Positions 1 through 7,267 of a DNA stretch of 64,000 nucleotides are shown here, piece by piece. Position 1 is the first letter of the stretch; each line of letters begins with the position of its first letter. This DNA is from Luteimonas suaedae. Lineage in GTDB: Bacteria > Pseudomonadota > Gammaproteobacteria > Xanthomonadales > Xanthomonadaceae. Position numbers and translations under genes: made by a program. Location: assembly GCF_008312895.1 (NCBI RefSeq), contig NZ_VSSP01000004.1:186001-250000 (forward strand), in the 5' to 3' direction. A model generated the notes under the pieces. It did no database searches and was not told where the DNA came from. It was given only the letters and a program-made list of their open reading frames with translations.

Positions 1-382
1 CGGGGCGATCCGTTATGCGATTTCTGGCAAACCCCTGTTCGAGAATCACTGCCAGTGCCGCGACTGTCAGCGGAAAAGCGGCGCCGGGCACGGATCGTAT
101 CTGACCTTCCCACGCACCGGTGTGGAACTCCAGGGCGAAGCGATGCATTGGGGCATCGTTGGCGATAGCGGCAACGTGAAGACTCGCGCCTTCTGCCCCG
201 TCTGCGGTTCGCCGATATACATGACGTATGCGGCCATGCCCGATGTTTTCACCGTGCACGCTGCGAGCCTCGACGATCCCGGCCGATTCAAACCGCAAGC
301 CGTGACGTACGGCGTGCGTGGGTACGCGTGGGATTACCTCGATCCAGCCCTGCAGAAATTCGACAAGATGCCGTCGGCATGA
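1..382 (+). CDS. GFA family protein (glutathione-dependent formaldehyde-activating enzyme fold), 5' partial
   Basis: The gene enters from the left edge, so its start is not visible. About 126 residues remain. Zinc-ligand cysteines of the GFA/Mss4-like fold are present: a CxCxxC cluster (HCQCRDCQRKSG) near the start and a CxxCG pair (FCPVCGSPIY) further on, with the usual AASLDDP segment after it. Family members bind zinc; some activate glutathione-formaldehyde adducts, but most, including this one, have no proven substrate. The next gene follows after about 75 bases with its own ribosome binding site, so a shared transcript is possible but not shown. The family call is secure; the physiological role is not. 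Confidence 0.85.
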   Translation, partial: GAIRYAISGKPLFENHCQCRDCQRKSGAGHGSYLTFPRTGVELQGEAMHWGIVGDSGNVKTRAFCPVCGSPIYMTYAAMPDVFTVHAASLDDPGRFKPQAVTYGVRGYAWDYLDPALQKFDKMPSA

Positions 383-456
383 AATGCCGCCTGACCTCGC
401 AGGCCGGCGCGAATCAAGCGAGCCCCCCCATGAATACCATCGTTGAGGAGAGCATC

Positions 457-1242
457 ATGAACACCCTCGTTGCCGAATCGAACACTGCTCATCATCCGGT
501 TGTGTCCAAGGACCGATGGCTGGACGAACGCAGGAAGCTGCTGGCGCGCGAAAAGGAGCTGACGCACCTGCACGACCAGGTCGCGCGCGAGCGCCGTGCG
601 CTGCCGTGGGTACGCGTCGACAAGAACTATGTCTTCGATACGCTCGCGGGACCGCGCACGCTCGCCGACCTGTTCGAAGGGCGCCGCCAGTTGCTGGTGC
701 AGCATTTCATGTTCGCGCCGGGCTGGGAGCAGGGCTGCAAGAGCTGCTCCTACATGGCCGACCACAACGACGGCGCCAACCCGCATCTGTCGCAGCGCGA
801 TGTCACGTTCCTGGCCGTTTCGCGCGCGCCGCTGGCCGACATCGAGCGCTTCCGCCAGCGCATGGGCTGGAAGTTCAAGTGGGTATCCTCGCACGGCACC
901 GACTTCAACCACGACTTCGGCGTCAACTTCACCCAGGACGAGATGTCCACGGGCGAGGTCCGCTACAACTACGTCACGCAATCCTTCCCGCTTGAAGAGG
1001 CGCCCGGAATCAGCGTGTTCTACCGGGACGATATGGGCGAGGTCTTCCACACCTACTCGCGCTACGGACGCGGCGTGGAAGTGATGATGCACGCATATGC
1101 CCTGCTGGACCTCACGCCAAAGGGCCGCGACGAGGACGACCTGGACTACTCGATGGCATGGGTGCGGCACCACGACCGCTACGCGCCGGAAGTGCCGGCG
1201 AAGGCGGCCGCCGCCGCCGCGTGCTGCCGAGCGCGGGCCTGA
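457..1242 (+). CDS. DUF899 family thioredoxin-like protein
   Basis: A 261-residue cytoplasmic protein of the DUF899 family, which has a thioredoxin-like fold and unknown substrate. The N-terminal half carries the family pattern RRKLLAREKELT and the segment LPWVRVDKNYVF. A CxxC pair lies at residues 94-97 (GCKSCSYMAD), followed by the aromatic-rich core around GWKFKWVSSHGTDFNHDFGV. I chose the ATG at 457 because GAGGAG stands six bases upstream; an in-frame ATG at 430 would add nine residues. The C-terminus ends in an alanine run and two cysteines (AAAAACCRARA), which is unremarkable for the family. A peroxiredoxin-like or dithiol role is only inference. Confidence 0.85.
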   Translation: MNTLVAESNTAHHPVVSKDRWLDERRKLLAREKELTHLHDQVARERRALPWVRVDKNYVFDTLAGPRTLADLFEGRRQLLVQHFMFAPGWEQGCKSCSYMADHNDGANPHLSQRDVTFLAVSRAPLADIERFRQRMGWKFKWVSSHGTDFNHDFGVNFTQDEMSTGEVRYNYVTQSFPLEEAPGISVFYRDDMGEVFHTYSRYGRGVEVMMHAYALLDLTPKGRDEDDLDYSMAWVRHHDRYAPEVPAKAAAAAACCRARA

Positions 1243-1613
1243 GCCTGCCGCGTTCGCCGTGCTCCGGTCCCGATGGCTGCGACGGCCCTGAATAGGAGCG
1301 GCATCCGCGGTCGTGCGTTGACCAGATAGGCGTGACCCCGCTATCACGCAGCCGGCACCACCCAGGTGCCATCTTGGATGTGCGGGCAATCGGGTCCTGC
1401 GGCCGCAGGTTCCGGACTCCGCAACGAGATCGTTACGGCTCAGCGAGCGGAGATCGCCGATGAGGCCCAGGCCGACAACAGAAGTCGATCCGCGCAACGC
1501 GGCATCCGCCTCTCCGCATCGGCCGGATGTGCCGCGTCGCACGCGGCAGAAGCGGCTGTGATGTCGGTTCTCGCTCCTGGACCAGGTGGCTCTCAGCGCA
1601 CGCGTGGAACACC
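1243..1613 (+). other. Gene-poor interval, nothing recognised
   Basis: This 371-base stretch lies between the DUF899 gene and the phytochelatin-synthase-like gene. I see no open frame with natural composition, no tRNA, no clear terminator hairpin with a T-run and no member of the window's repeat families. It presumably holds the promoter of the next gene. Confidence 0.5.
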
Positions 1614-2639
1614 ATGAAGCGCCTTCTTTCGATCTGCGGGGTCGCGCTTTCCATCGTTCTGCTCGTGGCCAGCTTGACGATCTGGAACAGGTATTTTCGT
1701 GTCCCGCCGGTCGACCTTCTGCCGCTTCCGGACAATCTGATCACGCTCGAATCCCCTGCCGGTCGAGAACTGCTCGCCGAGAGCGAATTCACCGCCGACT
1801 ACGAACCCCTCGCTGCGAATTTCGTGCCGCAGTCGCGGCGGGCGTTCTGCGGTGCCGCCAGTTCCGTGATCGTCCTGAATGCGCTGGAAAGCCCGGGCGC
1901 GCCTTTGGATCAATCCTCGTTCTTCAGCGATTCCGCCAGGAGGATCAAGGATCCTCTCCGGGTCAGCCTGTGGGGAATGTCGCTGGGGCAGCTCGGCAAA
2001 TTCCTGCGCGCCCACGGCGTCGAAGCCACGGTGATCTACGCCTCCGATATCGATGTCGAACGCTTCCGCGCGATTGCGCGAAGCAACCTGATGACGAGCG
2101 AAGACTTCGTGCTGGTGAACTACCAGCGCGCGATGCTGGGGCAGGTCGAGATGGGCCACATCTCTCCGCTTGCCGCCTATCACGCCGAAACCGATCGTTT
2201 TCTCATCCTGGACGTGGCGGCCCACAAGTATCCGCCGGTCTGGGTCTCCACCGACGCGCTCTGGGACGCAATGCGTGCCCCCTTGGGAGAGTCTTCGCCG
2301 CGGACGCGTGGTTTCGTCGTCGTCCGGGACGGGGCGTCCAGGCAGCCGGCATCGCTCTCCCTCATCCGGCCGGCCACGGTGCGGGACGACTGCGTGTCGT
2401 GCCGGTGGCGTCGCCGCGATGCCGGTGCCGTTGCAGTGCTTCGGTTTCGGTTTGACGCGCGCCTGGCGCCTGTCCCGGCCGTCCGGATGGCAGCTGCGGC
2501 CAGCGGCATCGGCGCCGCGTTTCATGGCAACGACTCGGACGGCGGGCAGCGACCGTCGGCTTTTCAACCGGCCCGGGGGGCGCCATGCCGGTGCAAGCCG
2601 GCGAGGAACGGACAATCGCGTATGGCTCCGTCAACGTGA
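1614..2639 (+). CDS. Phytochelatin synthase-like cysteine peptidase, membrane-anchored
   Basis: The first 240 residues match the papain-like phytochelatin synthase family, whose members cleave the glycine from glutathione and, in plants, condense gamma-Glu-Cys units. The catalytic triad is readable: Cys79 in RRAFCGAASSVIVLNAL, His182 in MGHISPLAAYH and Asp200 in FLILDVA, followed by the family hallmark KYPPVWV. A hydrophobic stretch at residues 5-22 is a signal peptide or anchor, so the domain probably faces the periplasm. Bacterial homologues usually end near residue 240. Here the frame runs on for about 100 arginine- and alanine-rich residues that look like untranslated sequence, suggesting loss of the original stop codon or a recent indel. 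Bacterial members generally act as glutathione peptidases rather than synthases. Confidence 0.8.
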   Translation: MKRLLSICGVALSIVLLVASLTIWNRYFRVPPVDLLPLPDNLITLESPAGRELLAESEFTADYEPLAANFVPQSRRAFCGAASSVIVLNALESPGAPLDQSSFFSDSARRIKDPLRVSLWGMSLGQLGKFLRAHGVEATVIYASDIDVERFRAIARSNLMTSEDFVLVNYQRAMLGQVEMGHISPLAAYHAETDRFLILDVAAHKYPPVWVSTDALWDAMRAPLGESSPRTRGFVVVRDGASRQPASLSLIRPATVRDDCVSCRWRRRDAGAVAVLRFRFDARLAPVPAVRMAAAASGIGAAFHGNDSDGGQRPSAFQPARGAPCRCKPARNGQSRMAPST

Positions 2640-2825
2640 TGATCGCGATGGCGCTCATCTCGGCCCCGTCGCCGCGCGCGCGGCCTTGCTCCGCTTCAGC
2701 GGCGATTCGTCAAGATAGATCCGCGTTCGGGCGTCACCTTCGATGTCGACGGGCTGGATGCGGCACCGAGCCGGGAGGACATCGAGCTGCAGGGGCTGGA
2801 CGTGCGGAGCCGGGATTTCCACTAG
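2570..2825 (+). pseudogene. Decayed gene remnant with reading frame shifts, unidentified
   Basis: Three consecutive protein-like pieces lie in three different forward frames. The first is AGEERTIAYGSVNVMI (about 2590-2640), the second ARAALLRFSGDSS (about 2680-2715), and the third KIDPRSGVTFDVDGLDAAPS running on to RSRDFH and a TAG at 2823-2825. The last piece has natural amino-acid composition and ends cleanly. No continuous frame joins them, which fits a gene broken by small indels. I do not recognise the family. The remnant overlaps the odd tail of the preceding gene, so both may reflect one decay event. Confidence 0.4.
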
Positions 2826-2934
2826 GGGCGTCGGCATCCGCGCACCCGATGAATGCGCGTCGACGTTCCCGGGTCTCTTCCTCCGGCACCCGAAATCCAA
2901 AAGGGCGTACCATCAGACAAGTAGCCGACGGCCA

Positions 2935-3366
2935 ATGACGGGTCCAGTGGAAAGCGGGGAAGGCCAATGGATCGCAGCTGCGCTGGCGCACCAGGCGAAG
3001 ACGGCCGGACAGATCGCCGACAGAATGGTTGCGACATGGCGGCAGATTGACGCTGCGCTGAGTCCCATCGTCGGGCAGCGCGGCGTTGCCATGCTCTTCA
3101 GGCGCAGCCTCCATCTCGTGGCGCCCACCCACCCATGGTTGGGGAGCGTGCATGAGGGGATCCAGGCGACCGTCGACCTGGAGGCATTAGAGGCCGCCTT
3201 CGTCCAGCAGAGCAGCGCCGACGCCGCCGCTGCGGGAGGCGCCTTCCTGCAGACGTTCTACGAGCTGCTGACCAGCCTGGTCGGACCTTCGCTGACCGAG
3301 CGATTGCTTCGTCCCGTATGGGCCTCCTTTTCCAGCGGCCCGCCCGCACAGGACATTTCGCCATGA
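2935..3366 (+). CDS. Small conserved-looking protein of a KaiC-like operon, unknown function
   Basis: A 143-residue, mostly helical, soluble protein with no signal peptide or membrane segment. Recognisable blocks are QIADRMVATWRQIDAAL, PIVGQRGVAMLFRRSLHL, a PTHPWL turn, and a C-terminal helix TFYELLTSLVGPSLTERLL. I recognise no catalytic motif. Its stop overlaps the start codon of the KaiC-like gene by four bases (ATGA), so the two are translationally coupled, and the kinase/cyclase gene follows. From memory, similar small proteins precede KaiC-like ATPase genes in other proteobacteria, but I cannot verify this. A regulatory or adaptor role for the ATPase is inference from context. The ATG at 2935 was chosen because sequence upstream of it looks non-coding. 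Confidence 0.75.
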   Translation: MTGPVESGEGQWIAAALAHQAKTAGQIADRMVATWRQIDAALSPIVGQRGVAMLFRRSLHLVAPTHPWLGSVHEGIQATVDLEALEAAFVQQSSADAAAAGGAFLQTFYELLTSLVGPSLTERLLRPVWASFSSGPPAQDISP

Positions 3367-4868
3367 CCACCAAAGTGACCATTCATCGTCTGGCGACCGG
3401 CGTGCCAGGGCTGGACGACGTGCTCGGAGGCGGACTGCCCGAGTTCTCGTTCAATCTCATCGCCGGGCCGCCGGGCTGCGGCAAGACCACGCTGGCGCAC
3501 CAGATCATGTTCGCGCTTGCCACGCCGGAGCGGCCGGCCCTGTACTTCACGGTGCTGGGCGAGCCGCCGCTGAAGATGCTGCGTTATCAGCAGCAGTTCG
3601 ATTTCTTCGACAGCGAGCGGATCGGCCGGTCGATCCATTTCGTCAACCTGTCGGACGACGCCTCGCAGGGCGATCTCGAACAGGTGCTGCACCGCATCGC
3701 CGCCGAGGTGGAAGCGCACCATCCGGCGCTGGTGTTCGTGGATTCGTTCCGTTCGGTGGTGCACGCGAGCAGGGGCGAGGGCAATCCGCACAACAACCTG
3801 CAGCAGTTCGTCCAGCAGCTCGGCATGATGATGACGAGCTGGCAGGCCACGACCTTCCTGATCGGCGAGTACTTCACCGAGACCGAGACCGAGATGGACG
3901 CCAACCCGGTGCTCACCGTGGCCGATGGACTGATCTGGCTGCGGCAGAGCGTCCAGCGCAATTCCATGGTCCGGAAAATGGAGATCATGAAAATGCGCGG
4001 CCAGCCGACGCTGCCGGGGCTGCATACGTTCCGCATCAGCGGTTCCGGTCTCCAGGTGTTCGCGCCCGCGAGCATGGCGCTCGCGGCGCCCACCGGGCCG
4101 GATGCGGAGCTGCCCGGCTCGCGCCTGCTGATGGGGGTGCCGGGCCTGGACGACATGATGGGCGGCGGCCTGCCGCGCGGCTACTCGGTGCTCGTGGCCG
4201 GGCCTTCTGGTTCGGGCAAGAGCATCCTCGCGGCGGCCTTCCTGGCGGAGGGGGCGCGTTGCGGCGAGAGCGGCGTGATCGCGGTCTTCGAGCAGCGCCC
4301 CAACCGGTCGCGCAACCGCCTGCTCGCCGAACTGGTTGGAAGCGGCCGGGTCGGCCTGGTGGACAGCCGCGCGCCGGACCTGTCGATCGACGAGATCGTG
4401 CAGCTGCTGCTCGACGAGATCCGCCGCCTCGACGCGAGCCGCGTAGTCATCGATTCGCTGTCGGCGTTCGAGCTCGCCCTGGCGCCGACGTTCCGGGAGG
4501 ACTTCCGCGAATCGCTGTTGCGCCTGGTCACCGCCCTGACCGGCGCCGGGGCGACCGTCCTGATGACCTCCGAGCTCGAGGACCGCTACATCGACCTGCG
4601 CTTCAGCCCGTACGGCACCGCGTTCCTGACCGACGCGATCATCGTGCAGCGCTACATCGAGGTCGACAGCCGGCTGCGACGCGTGATGGCTGTGGTCAAG
4701 ATGCGGGCCAGCGCGCATTCGGACGAGTTGCGCGAATTCAGCATCGACGACAATGGCATCCGCATCGGCGAGATGCTGTCCGATCAGGAAGGATTGCTCG
4801 GGGGCAGGCCGACCCGCAAGCGTGCCCCTGCCCGACCCTTCCCCGCCGTTGGCGCCGACGATGGCTGA
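3363..4868 (+). CDS. Tandem-domain KaiC-like RecA-fold ATPase
   Basis: A 501-residue double-domain KaiC-family ATPase. Domain 1 has TGVPGLDDVLGGGLP and a Walker A at residues 35-43 (GPPGCGKTT), with a Walker B-like FVDSF near 125. Domain 2 repeats the pattern (GVPGLDDMMGGGLP, GPSGSGKS at 280-287, VVIDSLSAFE near 361). Each domain has one glutamate where cyanobacterial KaiC has a catalytic pair (E67, E310). By my manual alignment, the two phosphorylation sites of KaiC (Ser431/Thr432) correspond to Ala420 and Phe421. It probably hydrolyses ATP and oligomerises but is unlikely to run the classic phosphorylation cycle. No kaiA or kaiB is nearby. It is coupled to the small protein upstream and followed 11 bases later by a GGDEF/kinase gene. 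Confidence 0.9.
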   Translation: MTTKVTIHRLATGVPGLDDVLGGGLPEFSFNLIAGPPGCGKTTLAHQIMFALATPERPALYFTVLGEPPLKMLRYQQQFDFFDSERIGRSIHFVNLSDDASQGDLEQVLHRIAAEVEAHHPALVFVDSFRSVVHASRGEGNPHNNLQQFVQQLGMMMTSWQATTFLIGEYFTETETEMDANPVLTVADGLIWLRQSVQRNSMVRKMEIMKMRGQPTLPGLHTFRISGSGLQVFAPASMALAAPTGPDAELPGSRLLMGVPGLDDMMGGGLPRGYSVLVAGPSGSGKSILAAAFLAEGARCGESGVIAVFEQRPNRSRNRLLAELVGSGRVGLVDSRAPDLSIDEIVQLLLDEIRRLDASRVVIDSLSAFELALAPTFREDFRESLLRLVTALTGAGATVLMTSELEDRYIDLRFSPYGTAFLTDAIIVQRYIEVDSRLRRVMAVVKMRASAHSDELREFSIDDNGIRIGEMLSDQEGLLGGRPTRKRAPARPFPAVGADDG

Positions 4869-4879
4869 GGCCAGCCGCC

Positions 4880-6565
4880 ATGAACAAGGCCCCTGAGCCC
4901 AAGGAAGGCGCCGCGGCCAGGGTCGCGCGCGAACTCGGCCGCCTGCAGCAGCAGGCGGAGCATGCGCGTGCGGAGCTGGCCCGCCTGCGCCGGGATGTGG
5001 AGGATGCCGAGAATCAGCTGAACGACAACCGGTCGGCCCGCCTGTTGGAGGCCAACGAGCGGTTGCTGGCCGCCGCGCTGGATGCCCAGCGCGAGACCGA
5101 GGTCGCCTCGCGGGCTCTGGTGGAGCTGTCGGAAACCGCCCAGCACGACGCGCTGACGGCGCTTCCCAGTCGCACGCGGTTGCTGGACCGGCTTGCCAGC
5201 GCCATCGCCTTTGCCAGGCGGCACGGCACCCGGATCGCGCTGCTGTTCCTGGACCTGGACGACTTCAAGCAGATCAACGACAACCTTGGCCACGCCGTCG
5301 GCGACGAGGTGCTGAAGCTCGCGGCGCAATGTCTATCGGGCGTCGTGCGCGAGGAGGACACGGTCAGCCGCTATGGGGGGGACGAATTCCTGATCCTCCT
5401 CACCGAGGTCTCCCACGCGTCCGACGCGGCGCTGGTGGCCGACAAGGTGATCGCTGCGCTCGCCGCCCCCAGCCGCGTAGGCGATCACGTGCTGCGCCTC
5501 AGCGCTAGCATCGGGATCAGTGTCTACCCTGGCGACGGCGAGGATGCCGAGACCCTGATCGAGCGAGCGGACGCCGCTATGTATCGGGCCAAGCGGCTCG
5601 GATCGGGCAGCGCCGTCCGCCATGGCGACGCGCCTCCAGGCGCAAGGCGCCGGCAGGTGTCGGCGCTCGCGTCGGTGCAGCGCTCCTTTACCCACTACGA
5701 CTCTGCATCGGCCGACCACGAGCGCCGCTATGCGGAGTTGCGCGAAGCGAACGGAGAACTGGTGTTGGCCGCCCTCAACGCCCAGGAGCTGCTGGCGGCT
5801 GCCGAACGAGCGCAGCGGCAGCAGAAGGAGTTCCTGGCGGTCGTCGCCCACGAACTGCGCAACCCCCTGACCCCGATCCGCGTCGCGGCCGACATGCTGG
5901 GGCTGGTCGGGGCGGACGAGATACCGCGCTATCAGGCGATCATCGAACAGGAGGTCGCGCACATGGTGCGCCTGGTGGGCGACCTGCTGGACGTCTCACG
6001 GGTGAACACCGGCAAGCTGCGGCTCGAGCGTCGGGCGGTCGACCTGACGGGCATCGTCGCCAAGGCGGTGCACGCATGCCGGCCGGCCATGGACACGCGC
6101 ATGCAGCGTTTCAGCATGCGGGTGCCGGAGCACGCCCTCGAAGTGGATGGAGACCCGGTTCGCCTGGCGCAGATCCTCAGGAACCTGCTGGACAACGCAT
6201 CCAAGTACACGCCGAAGGGCGGAGAGATCGGGCTTTCGGCGACCGCCCAAGGCGCGAGCGTCGAACTGGTCGTGTTCGACAGCGGGATCGGCATCACCAC
6301 CGACGCGTTGTCCAGGGTCTTCGAGCCGTTCACGCAGGAACCCAGCGCCGTCTGTTTCAGCGGAGCCGGCCTGGGCATCGGGCTCACGGTGGTGCGCGAA
6401 CTGGCCGAAGCACACGGCGGCACGGTCTTCGCTTCCAGCGCCGGCACAGGCCAGGGCAGCCGGTTCACGGTGACGCTGCCTCTGATGGCGCCCGCGTGGC
6501 TGGCCAAGGCGCGCCGAAGGCAGCCTGCACCGCAGCAACGGCCAGCGAGCGGACGAGATGGCTAG
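4880..6565 (+). CDS. GGDEF-histidine kinase fusion protein of the KaiC-like operon
   Basis: A 561-residue soluble protein with an unusual order. An N-terminal coiled coil (about 15-85) is followed by a GGDEF domain (about 88-245) with intact YGGDEF at 165-170 and a product-inhibition RxxD motif (REED, 157-160). A second signalling helix (280-315) leads into HisKA with the phosphoacceptor His324 (VVAHELRNPL), and then an HATPase domain with N-box NLLDNASKYT, DSGIGI and GLGIGL. No sensor, receiver or membrane segment is visible, so the input probably comes from the neighbouring KaiC-like ATPase. It could both make cyclic di-GMP and phosphorylate a partner elsewhere. GAGG nine bases upstream supports the ATG at 4880. 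The gene lies only 11 bases after the ATPase gene. Confidence 0.88.
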   Translation: MNKAPEPKEGAAARVARELGRLQQQAEHARAELARLRRDVEDAENQLNDNRSARLLEANERLLAAALDAQRETEVASRALVELSETAQHDALTALPSRTRLLDRLASAIAFARRHGTRIALLFLDLDDFKQINDNLGHAVGDEVLKLAAQCLSGVVREEDTVSRYGGDEFLILLTEVSHASDAALVADKVIAALAAPSRVGDHVLRLSASIGISVYPGDGEDAETLIERADAAMYRAKRLGSGSAVRHGDAPPGARRRQVSALASVQRSFTHYDSASADHERRYAELREANGELVLAALNAQELLAAAERAQRQQKEFLAVVAHELRNPLTPIRVAADMLGLVGADEIPRYQAIIEQEVAHMVRLVGDLLDVSRVNTGKLRLERRAVDLTGIVAKAVHACRPAMDTRMQRFSMRVPEHALEVDGDPVRLAQILRNLLDNASKYTPKGGEIGLSATAQGASVELVVFDSGIGITTDALSRVFEPFTQEPSAVCFSGAGLGIGLTVVRELAEAHGGTVFASSAGTGQGSRFTVTLPLMAPAWLAKARRRQPAPQQRPASGRDG

Positions 6566-6569
6566 CGCT

Positions 6570-7084
6570 GGAACCGACGGCCGCTGCGATCAGCACGAGA
6601 TTTGGCGGCGCCAGGCCGCCGAGCGCGCGGATCGCAGGCAGTGCCTTCAGTCGACGGTAGTCGATCGCCGGCCATCGCATGTGCAGGCGACGCATGAAGC
6701 GATGCATCTCGCGCTCGGAGACGTCGAGCCTGACGTAGACCACTTAGGTGTCGACTTAGGTGTCGACGCCGGCCGCACGCAGCGCGGTGTACACCTCTCG
6801 TCCTGGTCCAGCAGCACCGGGATCGGCGCCTGGAACAGCGGCCGGCGCACGAAGGCCAGCCGCCAGAGGAAGATCTCCATCGCCTCCAGCGTGATCTGCT
6901 GGGGCGGGGTGAGGCCGGCGCGCAGCAGCGCGGCATCGCTGGCGGGCGCCCGCTGCTTGCGCCGCTCGGGCGTGCGCGACGGCGCCTTGCGGTGACCAGG
7001 GGCCGGCGATACGGTGCTGGCGCGTTGTTGGTTGCGTTGCAATCGTGACTTCAGAACGGCCTCCGGGCCGGACCTAGCAGGCAT
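6570..7084 (-). pseudogene. Broken thioredoxin-like fold protein gene
   Basis: Read on the minus strand, the segment starts MPARSGPEAV and continues through ITLEAMEIFLWRLAFVRRPL. A frame change near 6805 then leads to VYTALRAAGVDT, two in-frame TAA codons inside a duplicated 12-mer, and the thioredoxin-like C-terminal part WPAIDYRRLKALPAIRALGG then PNLVLI. The last part resembles tryparedoxin/TlpA-like proteins. The natural end is missing where the segment meets the 3' end of the histidine kinase gene. At least one frameshift and two stops make expression of a full protein unlikely. The N-terminal half may come from a different gene. Confidence in decay is higher than in the family name. Confidence 0.45.
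6743..6766. repeat. 12-bp perfect tandem duplication with stop codons
   Basis: The unit CTTAGGTGTCGA occurs twice back to back. On the minus strand each copy places a TAA in the frame of the broken thioredoxin-like gene. It looks like a slippage duplication. Confidence 0.9.
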
Positions 7085-7267
7085 GTCCTGCTGCAGGGCG
7101 TACTGGTACCTCGCAAGGCCCGTGCCGAAACCCCCGAGGCCTGAACGCGCAGACAGCAAAGGCGCGCACAGTTTGCCGGTCGCGAACGCCAGCCCACCCA
7201 TCCTCGGTGCAGAATGGCAGCCGGCCAGCCCGCGCCTACGGTGCGGGCATCCCCCCACGAGGACCGC

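Noticed and set aside
3363-4868. A circadian clock (KaiABC) system
   Set aside because: No kaiA or kaiB is present and the KaiC phosphosites appear not to be conserved; only the KaiC-like ATPase fold is supported.
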